A stretch of DNA of 23,778 nt, from NCBI GenBank assembly GCA_002254335.1, contig NIVA01000100.1:1-23778 (forward strand), read 5' to 3'. This document shows positions 15,718-22,649 of the stretch, piece by piece. The first letter of the stretch is position 1, and every line of letters starts with the position of its first letter. Below the pieces are notes generated by a model that worked only from the letters and a program-made list of their open reading frames with translations, ran no database searches and was not told the origin of the DNA. Made by a program: the position numbers and the translations under genes. The DNA is from Bacteroidetes bacterium 4572_114. GTDB lineage: Bacteria; Bacteroidota; Bacteroidia; Bacteroidales; 4484-276.

Positions 15718-16776
15718 TTAAATTTTGAATGTTATTTTAAACGTTGTTCCATTTGAAAAATCATAATCCAGTGAGCCTTCTATTTGCTGGACCAGTTTAG
15801 TTACAATTTTCATCCCCAGGGATTTTGTTTTTTCGATATTAAAACTACCATAAATCCCAATCCCATTGTCACTCACAATCAATTCGTAATTATCACCGCC
15901 GATATTTTTTAGCCGGATACTGATTGTCCCATTTCTATTATCAGGGAAGGCATATTTAAAGGAATTGGACAACAACTCATTTATGATCAGGCCACACGGT
16001 ATCCCAATATCCAATGGCATATACACATCTTCAACATCATAATGGAGGTGGATATTATTTTGTGACCCTGAAAAAGTACGCGAAAGGTTACCTGCCATGC
16101 TCTTTACATAGTTTGAGAATAATATCTTGGCCAGGTTTTTAGTGCTGTACAAATTTTCGTGGACCAGGGCCATCGAACGGATCCTGTTTTGGCTCTCTTC
16201 GAGCACCTCCTTTAGTTTTGGGTCTTCAACCTGCCGTTGCTGCATCTTTAAAATGCTTGATATGATCTGCATATTGTTTTTAACCCTGTGGTGCACCTCC
16301 TTGAGCAGGATTTCTTTTTCATCAAGCGATTTTTTCAACCTATCTTCCGCCTCCCTCCTTTTCAACTCTTTTTCTTCCAGTGTGCGTTTCATCAAAATAT
16401 TGCCGGCAAGTTCGTCAATAAGGGAAAATAATTTTTTAACTTCCACCGGTTTGATCAGGTATCCGTTTACCTTGAGGTTTATCGCTTCCAGGAAGTATTC
16501 CTTTATGCTGTAAGCCGACATAACAATAACCTTCACATCAGGATTATCGGCCTTGATATACCTGATCATCTCAAGGCCGTCCATAATTGGCATACTAATA
16601 TCGGTAATAATAACGTCCGGCGAATACTTCTTGTAGAGGTCAAACCCATCCTGGCCATTTTCGCCGATTAAAAATTTTTTTACACGGGGGGTAATAAGAC
16701 GCTTGTACAAAAGCCTTATTGTTTCATTGTCTTCTACAAACAAAACGGTAATATCATGACGCAAAATGTCCCGCAT
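15718..16776 (-). CDS. Receiver domain fused to HisKA_2 histidine kinase
   Basis: The protein has 352 residues and no membrane segment. An N-terminal receiver (10-125) has Glu15/Asp16, phosphoacceptor Asp59 in VIITDISMP, and Lys109 in LIKP. A charged coiled coil (about 128-160) follows. The HisKA_2 kinase begins with KEVHHRVKNNMQIISSIL (phosphorylated His near 162). Its HATPase domain has INELLSNSFKYAFP (N box, Asn near 271), DNGIGI (G1) and SLGMKIV (G2). The order receiver then kinase is the reverse of a hybrid kinase: phosphorylation of the receiver should control kinase output. Ralstonia PhcR has the same arrangement. Transcription probably continues into the LytTR gene 11 nt downstream. 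The 236 bp upstream of its start hold the GTCATT array and no clear -7 box. Confidence 0.92.
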   Translation of the reverse strand: MRDILRHDITVLFVEDNETIRLLYKRLITPRVKKFLIGENGQDGFDLYKKYSPDVIITDISMPIMDGLEMIRYIKADNPDVKVIVMSAYSIKEYFLEAINLKVNGYLIKPVEVKKLFSLIDELAGNILMKRTLEEKELKRREAEDRLKKSLDEKEILLKEVHHRVKNNMQIISSILKMQQRQVEDPKLKEVLEESQNRIRSMALVHENLYSTKNLAKILFSNYVKSMAGNLSRTFSGSQNNIHLHYDVEDVYMPLDIGIPCGLIINELLSNSFKYAFPDNRNGTISIRLKNIGGDNYELIVSDNGIGIYGSFNIEKTKSLGMKIVTKLVQQIEGSLDYDFSNGTTFKITFKI

Positions 16777-16841
16777 TTAACTTACTATTTATAGATTATT
16801 TGCAACTATTTAGCTGGTTAATATTAATACTCGAATATTTT

Positions 16842-16952
16842 GTCATTTGATAGTCATTAAGTGGTCATTGATGGTCATTTGATAGTCATTAAATTCGATG
16901 TCTTCAAATGACACACAGTGATAATGACAATGAATGACACGAAGTAAATGAC
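16842..16952. promoter_or_regulatory. Phased GTCATT/AATGAC motif array
   Basis: GTCATT occurs at 16842, 16853, 16864, 16874 and 16885, at spacings of 11, 11, 10 and 11 bp, about one helical turn. The opposite orientation AATGAC occurs at 16907, 16923, 16933 and 16947. Within it GTCATTTGATAGTCATTAA is repeated exactly at 16842 and 16874. The array lies 66 bp upstream of the receiver-kinase start, inside the four-gene signalling cluster. It is a plausible binding region for the LytTR regulator. It does not clearly match the published LytTR consensus, so this is inference. Confidence 0.5.
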
Positions 16953-17012
16953 CAAAAGAATCTTAAATATTTTAGAATTCATTTTATTTCAGTGTCAGTT
17001 AAATAAATCAGG

Positions 17013-18884
17013 TTATTTGTCAATGTATTTTGATATGAGTTCAATAAAGGCTTTTAAATCAATCGGTTTAGAAATGTAATCTATGCAGCCAACCTCCAGG
17101 CTACGGTTTCTGTCGCTGTCCATGGCATAAGCAGTTTGGGCAATAATTGGCAAGTCTTTCCTAATAGGCATTATCAACTTTGTCGCCTCCAGTCCATTCA
17201 TCACCGGCATCCTGATATCCATTAGGACCAAGTCGATTTGCTGATCTTTTTTACACTCGTCCACAGCCTCCTTGCCATTTTTGGCCCAAATAAGGTTTAC
17301 TTCTGTTTTTCGTAACATTTTTTTTACCAATAAGAAGTTAGTAGGCACATCTTCGGCAACCAAAATCACTTTGTCTTTCCAATTGTGTTCCATATCGTAT
17401 GAAGAGTTTTGTTTCTCAAATTCAATCAATTTTCCATTTCCATTTTCAATAGGCAAATTAAAATAAAATACCGATCCGGTACCTGGTTCACTTTCTATCC
17501 AAATATCCCCGCCGAACAAATTTACAAAAGATTTTGCAATGGCCAGGCCAAGCCCTGTACCTTCTTGTTCGGGCTTACGGTCTAAAGTAACTTGCAGGAA
17601 GCGTTCAAAAATATACTTCTGTTGCGCAATGTCCAATCCGGGGCCCGTATCTTTAACATAAAAAACAAGTTGACCGGCATTCAAATAATATCCCAATTCA
17701 ACACTGCCCTTTTCGGTGAATTTACAGGCATTGTTTATTAAATTCATCAACACCTGCTTTAACCTTGTCCGATCGAAAATTATGATGGATTTTTCATCGG
17801 GCAACCCTTTTTTACACGAAACCATAAGGTCTTTGGCCAGCACATTTTTATCTGATTTAAAAAAGGTGTACAACTCATCCATAAGCTGGTTGAGCGAAAA
17901 CTCACGCTTGTCCAGTTCCAACAATCCGGTTTCAATCTTTGACAGATCAATAATTTCATTGATCAACGAAAGCAGGTGCTCGCCATTTTCGATAATTACT
18001 TTTACAAACTCATCGTGTTCTTCCTTATCTTCTGCTTCACCAAGAAGGTTTGCAAATCCAATGATGCCGTTCATCGGGGTCCTGATCTCATGGCTCATAT
18101 TTGCCAAAAAAGCCGACTTAAGCTTATCCGATTGTTCAGCCCGGTTTTTTGCCTCTGTTAGCTCAATATTCCTTCTTTCCAGTTCAAATGTCCTTTGCTT
18201 TACTTTCCTTTCAAGGCCTTTATTAGCTTCCTCTACACGCAATTTCTGTTTATCAAGTTGTTGTGTCAGATAAAAGTCGCGTCTGGCATAATATTCAATA
18301 TAATAAGCAGCAAACATACCTATCAAGTTTGCACTGATGTAAAAAAAGTTATTGTTAATTATTGTTTCACTTCCGGCATCTGAAAAAAAGACAGCCCCAA
18401 CATTGTATCCTATTACGGTAAACCAGCCTGCCATCGTAGCATAAAAAAAACGGAGTTTAATAAAAAAATAGCCCGCGAAGAAAATCAACATCATCCCGCC
18501 AAAATAGGAGTAATTTTCAGGCAGCAACACTGTCATTGTACTAACACCAAGCCCACCAACAAATAAGGAAAGAAAAACTAAAAACTGCCAGGTTCTTTTA
18601 AAATATTTCGTAAAAGAAAAAATCAGCACAAAACTTAACAGAGGGACCACTACAGCGTATCTTATCAGGTGGAAAAAGTACCGGTAATCGGATGAGGATA
18701 CCATGATGGTGTCCAGATAACCAAAGAGTGCATAGAGTATGGTGACCAAAAAGAAAGAAACCCTGAATTGCAGGAGGGAATCATAATAATACTTCGTCAT
18801 AAAACGAGCCTCGTTCGCACCCTGAAATGTAAGAGTGAATATGTTGAGGTCCATTTGTTGCCTTATTGATTTTTGCTCAACCAT
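17013..18884 (-). CDS. Six-TM hybrid sensor histidine kinase with C-terminal receiver
   Basis: The protein has 623 residues. Six hydrophobic segments (about 43-62, 71-92, 100-121, 127-144, 145-167, 178-200) form an integral membrane sensor with very short loops and no periplasmic domain. This architecture suits a hydrophobic or membrane-soluble ligand. A coiled coil (201-258) leads to HisKA (ANMSHEIRTPMNG, His265). HATPase follows, with NLINNACKF (381-389), DTGPGLD (412-418) and EGTGLGLAIA (441-450). A receiver at 505-620 has Glu511/Asp512, phosphoacceptor Asp556 in LVLMDIRMP, Thr584 and Lys606. It is the first of the four minus-strand signalling genes. Six-TM sensors without external domains include the quorum receptors CqsS and LqsS. 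By position it matches PhcS. The ligand is unknown. Confidence 0.92.
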   Translation of the reverse strand: MVEQKSIRQQMDLNIFTLTFQGANEARFMTKYYYDSLLQFRVSFFLVTILYALFGYLDTIMVSSSDYRYFFHLIRYAVVVPLLSFVLIFSFTKYFKRTWQFLVFLSLFVGGLGVSTMTVLLPENYSYFGGMMLIFFAGYFFIKLRFFYATMAGWFTVIGYNVGAVFFSDAGSETIINNNFFYISANLIGMFAAYYIEYYARRDFYLTQQLDKQKLRVEEANKGLERKVKQRTFELERRNIELTEAKNRAEQSDKLKSAFLANMSHEIRTPMNGIIGFANLLGEAEDKEEHDEFVKVIIENGEHLLSLINEIIDLSKIETGLLELDKREFSLNQLMDELYTFFKSDKNVLAKDLMVSCKKGLPDEKSIIIFDRTRLKQVLMNLINNACKFTEKGSVELGYYLNAGQLVFYVKDTGPGLDIAQQKYIFERFLQVTLDRKPEQEGTGLGLAIAKSFVNLFGGDIWIESEPGTGSVFYFNLPIENGNGKLIEFEKQNSSYDMEHNWKDKVILVAEDVPTNFLLVKKMLRKTEVNLIWAKNGKEAVDECKKDQQIDLVLMDIRMPVMNGLEATKLIMPIRKDLPIIAQTAYAMDSDRNRSLEVGCIDYISKPIDLKAFIELISKYIDK

Positions 18885-18965
18885 TATCTTTTTAGATTAC
18901 TAGCTTAGTATTAGTAAAAGAATTTTTAGTGATGCAACAAAATACATTTTCCAATAAAAAAAGAA

Positions 18966-18973
18966 CAAAGTTA
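18966..18973 (-). promoter_or_regulatory. -7 box for the hybrid sensor kinase gene
   Basis: The minus strand reads TAACTTTG, matching TAnnTTTG, 82 nt before the ATG at 18884. This gives a leader of about 75 nt. No convincing -33 box was seen. Confidence 0.45.
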
Positions 18974-19049
18974 TACTAAAAAAAGAATAAATGAGACATT
19001 TAATAAATTGAGCGGGGCAGAAAGTGCTTTTTGGTTTTGGGTTTTACTT

Positions 19050-19304
19050 TTCAGGTTTCGGCTCTCAGGTTGCGCCTGCTTCTTTCACTTTGCCCATTGT
19101 TTTTGGGGTTGCGTCTCAAGTTTTATTTTCCATCCTTCCACCCCGTGCCCCATCCTTACATCCCGAAAAATTTCGGGCTTTCATCTTTCCATTTCCCCAT
19201 TCTCCATCCCTTCTCCCTTCTAACTTCTCCCTTCTCCTTTCTAACTTTACCCTTCTAACTTTTTACTTTTTACTTTCTATTTCTCCCTTCAAACCTCTAC
19301 TCTT
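19050..19304. repeat. Low-complexity pyrimidine-rich intergenic stretch
   Basis: This opens with a CAGGTTTCGGCTCTCAGGTT-type word, related to 22340-22440 and 13926-13945. It then holds CCCGAAA-AA-TTTCGGG (19162-19177) and long runs of CTTCTCCCTTCTAAC-like text to 19304. Frames through it are pyrimidine-codon repeats, not genes. Nothing else was seen between the sensor kinase and the GTPase gene. Confidence 0.7.
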
Positions 19305-19308
19305 TTCC

Positions 19309-19342
19309 AAAAAAAAAAGCAGCCCTAAAAGAACTGCTTTAA
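19309..19342 (-). terminator. Rho-independent terminator of the GTPase gene
   Basis: On the minus strand AAAGCAG and CTGCTTT (19334-19340 and 19316-19322) enclose a short loop and are followed by a run of T (complement of 19309-19318). It lies about 20 nt past the stop of the GTPase frame. Confidence 0.85.
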
Positions 19343-19362
19343 TTTTATCACCATGGTGCTTA

Positions 19363-20447
19363 TTATACCAGATTATGTTTTTCAACAAAATCATCTAATA
19401 CTTCCTTGAGGTTTGGGTTTCCAATCTCCTGCAAATCGTAGTAAACCCTGGTATTAGGTTTATCTATTTTTATCAGGCGGTTTAAGTCAATTGGTGTACC
19501 AATTACCACAGTATCACAATCGGTGTTGTTTATTGTAGTTTCAAGGTCTTTCAATTGCTGATCGCTGTAACCCATGGCAGGGAGCAATGTCCCAATGTTA
19601 GGATAAATAGCAAAAGTTTCACTAAGCTTTCCAACGGTATATGGACGTGGGTCGATAAGTTCGGCAGCACCGAATTTTTTAGCTGCAACCGTACCGGCGC
19701 CCAGTTTCATTCCACCGTGGGTAAGTGTAGGGCCATCTTCGACCACCAAAACCCTTTTGCCTTTAATAAGCGAAGGGTCATCAACCTTAATCGGCGAGGC
19801 ACCATCTATTACAATTGCATTGGGGGCAACTTCGGCAATGTTGTCGCGCACTTGCTGTATTGCTTCCGGGCCTGCTGTATCCATTTTGTTGATGATGGCA
19901 ACATCTGCCAGCCTCAACGTAACTTCTCCCGGGTAATAGTTAAGTTCATCCCCCGGACGGTGTGGGTCAACCACTGTCATATTAAGATCGGGGACATAAA
20001 ATGGGAAATCATTATTCCCGCCATCCCAAATCACAACATCACAACCATCAGGATCATTCTCGGCAGCACGGAGGATTGCCTCATAGTCAACGCCGGCATA
20101 AATTACATTTCCACGCACAACATGCGGTTCATACTCTTCCATCTCTTCAACGGTACATTTGTGCTTGGCCAGGTCCTCAACAGTTGCAAAGCGCTGGACT
20201 TTCTGTATCACCAAATCACCATAAGGCATTGGGTGGCGGACAGCAACAACTTTCAACCCTTTTTCCATCAATAGCTCAATTACACGCCTTGAAGTCTGGC
20301 TTTTGCCACACCCTGTCCTTACTGCCCCAACAGCAATAAGGGGCTTGGTGCTTTTAACCATTTGTAATCCTCATTTCCACGAAAATAGGTGTTGAAATTG
20401 TGGAAATCTCTTCCCGCAGCACCAATAATAATTACATTTTTCTTCAT
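19363..20447 (-). pseudogene. COG2403-type GTPase (cyclic 2,3-diphosphoglycerate synthetase-like) with 5' internal deletion
   Basis: The main frame (19363-20361) gives 332 residues. It has the P-loop GAVRTGCGKSQTSRR (12-26), VRHPMPYGDL (41-50), VIWDGGNNDFPFY (110-122), the base-specificity motif NKMD (158-161) and VVEDGPTLTHGGM (206-218). This is the predicted GTPase family related to archaeal cyclic 2,3-diphosphoglycerate synthetase. Its bacterial role is unclear. Family members carry about 115 more residues at the N-terminus. Here ATG at 20447 starts the expected MKKNVIIIGAAGRDFHNFNT and continues to NEDYK, then meets the main frame at about 20362-20372 out of register. About 85 residues of the N-terminal Rossmann half are gone. 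The internal ATG (MVKSTKPL) lies in a normally internal part of the protein and is unlikely to be a native start. A good -7 box precedes the outer ATG. Confidence 0.8.
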
Positions 20448-20498
20448 TATTATTTCCCTTGTTAAATGTTTAAAAATTTTTATTTATAAAAAACGGTG

Positions 20499-20506
20499 CA
20501 AAGGTA
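20499..20506 (-). promoter_or_regulatory. -7 box for the GTPase gene
   Basis: The minus strand reads TACCTTTG, matching TAnnTTTG, 51 nt before the ATG at 20447. It supports 20447, not 20361, as the original start. Confidence 0.55.
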
Positions 20507-20540
20507 ATAAGTTAAAGTTGCCGCAATATGTTTGGATTCG

Positions 20541-20608
20541 TCAGCCTCCGCCCACCAACAAAAACTACAGCCGGCATTTCAACAAGCTACCACATCAATC
20601 CCTGCCGC
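20541..20608 (-). repeat. Dispersed hairpin element, copy D (half)
   Basis: Only the left half is present, read on the minus strand: GCGGCAGGGATTGATGTGG, then TAGCTTGTTGAAATGCCGG, stem CTGTAGTTTTTGT, TGGTGGGCGGAGGCTGA. It breaks off in the apical loop, so this copy cannot fold like the others. Confidence 0.8.
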
Positions 20609-20614
20609 ATATGA

Positions 20615-20645
20615 TTCCCTAAACGACTTTGAGTAGCTAAGGGAA
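20615..20645. repeat. 31-bp inverted repeat, second copy
   Basis: TTCCCTAAACGACTT and GAGTAGCTAAGGGAA around the centre. It differs at three positions from 7460-7490 and lies six bases from hairpin element copy D. It precedes the argS promoter. Confidence 0.75.
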
Positions 20646-20683
20646 TAACTATTAGATAAACCGTCATTATAAAACTAAATCCC

Positions 20684-20691
20684 TACTTTTG
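20684..20691 (+). promoter_or_regulatory. -7 box for argS
   Basis: TACTTTTG, a full TAnnTTTG match and identical to the box before the APS reductase gene, 26 nt before the ATG at 20718. Confidence 0.6.
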
Positions 20692-20717
20692 CGGCAATTA
20701 TTAAATAAAGGTTTATC

Positions 20718-22329
20718 ATGATCGAATTATTGCTTACTAACAAAATCCTTAATGCTTTTAAAGTACTTTATAACCAGGACATTGACCCCAGGTTAATTAC
20801 TGTACAAAAGACAAGGCGTGAATTTGAGGGTGATTTAACTATGGTTGTTTTCCCGGTATTGCGTTTCTCCAAAAAATCACCGGAAGAGACTGCACTAGAC
20901 CTGGGAAATTATCTTGTCCAAAATGTTGATGAGGTTAGCAATTTTAACGTAATCAAAGGTTTCCTTAACCTTGTTATCAGCGACAAATTCTGGATAGATT
21001 TTTATCAACAACAACATAAAAACCCTGAATTCGGCATCAATCCTAAATTAAGCGGACAGCCGGTTGTTATCGAATATTCCTCTCCCAACACCAACAAGCC
21101 ACTCCACCTCGGGCATGTCAGGAACAACCTGCTTGGCTATTCTGTTTCAAAAAAAGTTTAAGGCAGAGATACAAGTGTTGGTTGAAAACGGCATGGATGA
21201 AGAACTTGCCGAAAAAGAAGCTTCGCTGTTGATGGAAGCCCAGGAAATGCTTCGTAAATGGGAAGCCGGGAACCCGGAGGTGCGTGAGTTATGGCAAACC
21301 ATGAATGATTGGGTTTACAAGGGGTTTGACGAAACTTATAAAAGTATGGGGGTAGGGTTTGATAAGACATATTTTGAATCGGACACCTATTTACTGGGCC
21401 GTGAACTTGTTTTTGAAGGCCTTGAAAAAGGGGTTTTCTTTAAAAAGGAAGATGGTTCGGTGTGGTGTAACCTGAGCAATGAGGGCTTAGATGAGAAGCT
21501 GCTGCTAAGGGCCGACCGGACTTCGGTATATATGACCCAAGACCTGGGGACGGCACAATTGAGAAAAGACACTTATGATCCTGAAAAATTTATTTACGTG
21601 GTTGGCAACGAACAAAACTACCACTTTGATGTATTAAAAATCCTTCTCAAAAAATTGGGCCGCGAATGGTCTAAAAATATCCTCCATCTGAATTATGGAA
21701 TGGTCGAGCTTCCCCATGGCCGGATGAAATCGCGTGAAGGCAACGTTGTGGATGCTGACGATCTGATGGTTGAAATGTATGAAACTGCAAGAAGGACAAC
21801 CGAGGGGCTTGGAAAAATTGATCATTTTGACCAGGAGGAAAAAGACCGCCTGTTTAAAATGATAAGCCTGGGGGCATTAAAATATTTTATCCTAAAAGTT
21901 GACCCAAAAAAAACCATGCTTTTCAATCCTGAAGAATCCATAGATTTTAATGGCAATACCGGCCCGCTCATTCAATATACCCACGCCAGGATTTGTTCGC
22001 TAAATAGAAAAGCTGTAGAAAAAGGCATAGAAATAATTGAGGGGGCCACCTTTACAGAATTACTTCCAAAAGAGAAAGATTTGTTAAAACTGCTTTCCGA
22101 ATTTCCCGAAATCATTAAAGAGGCCGGCCTCAATTACAGTCCGGCCGTTGTTGCCAATTATTGCTATGACCTGGCAAAGGAATTTAATCAATATTACCAC
22201 GAGGTGCCCATTTTAAGGGAAGAAGACCTAAACACCATATCCTTCCGTTTGCAGCTTTCCGAATTTATAGGAAGGGTCATAAAAACAGGCATGGGCCTTT
22301 TGGGGATCATGGTTCCTGACAGGATGTAG
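20718..22329 (+). pseudogene. argS: Arginyl-tRNA synthetase, disrupted by internal deletion and frameshift
   Basis: Frame one (20718-21161, 147 residues) holds the Arg-tRNA synthetase N-terminal domain and the signature SSPNTNKPLHLGHVRNNLLG with HLGH at 130-133. Frame two continues from about 21154 (FKAEIQVLVENG) to 22329. It holds KWEAGNPEVRELW, TSVYMTQDLGTAQLR, VVGNEQNYHFDVL, the KMSKS-like MKSREGNVVDADD, GNTGPLIQYTHARI and the C-terminal anticodon-binding helices. The two frames are in +1 relation at a run of seven A (21149-21155). About 50 residues that always lie between GYSVSK and KAEIQ are missing, including the conserved NDRGIHICKSM block. The frameshift alone could be a homopolymer error, but the missing block could not. 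The gene is normally essential and single-copy, so an assembly or amplification fault is a strong possibility. The remaining sequence is well conserved. Confidence 0.88.
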
Positions 22330-22633
22330 GGTTTTTGGGGTTCAGGTTTGAGGTTTCAGGTTGCGCTTGCCTTCACCCGACACCCGGCATCCGACACCCG
22401 TCGCTCCACAGGTTTCAAGTTTCAAGTTTCAGGTTGTCGATTATGAAGACTGTTGACTTGTTCCAATCTGGAAAGCTTTCGGGACTAAAGGACGTTGAAA
22501 AGTCAGTGAAATGAAAGGAATCGGAGCAAAACTTTCCATCGTCCACAGGACATGGAAACGTTAAAACCCTCTCGCTGTTTCAAGTTGCGCTTGGCTTCTT
22601 CCACCCGGCATCCGACACCCGGCACCCGTCGCA
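22330..22633. repeat. Intergenic repeats flanking a unique 130-bp stretch
   Basis: 22340-22370 and 22410-22437 carry CAGGTTTCAAGTTTCAGGTT-type words. 22376-22404 and 22600-22632 carry alternating ACCCGGCATCCGACACCCG words. The stretch 22440-22575 between them is not repetitive by eye and holds no frame or RNA that I recognise. No terminator was found for argS. Confidence 0.65.
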
Positions 22634-22649
22634 TGGAATATTAGTTTGC

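Noticed and set aside
19008..19398. Three plus-strand frames rich in Phe, Ser, Leu and Pro
   Set aside because: They are translations of pyrimidine-rich intergenic repeat and overlap the terminator and end of the GTPase gene.
20362..20447. Separate small gene encoding MKKNVIIIGAAGRDF...
   Set aside because: It is the normal N-terminus of the downstream GTPase family, so it is part of a broken gene and not an independent small protein.
21140..21165. Programmed ribosomal frameshift in argS at the seven-A run
   Set aside because: A slippage site alone does not explain the missing block of about 50 conserved residues. ArgS is not known to use recoding. Deletion or sequence error is simpler.
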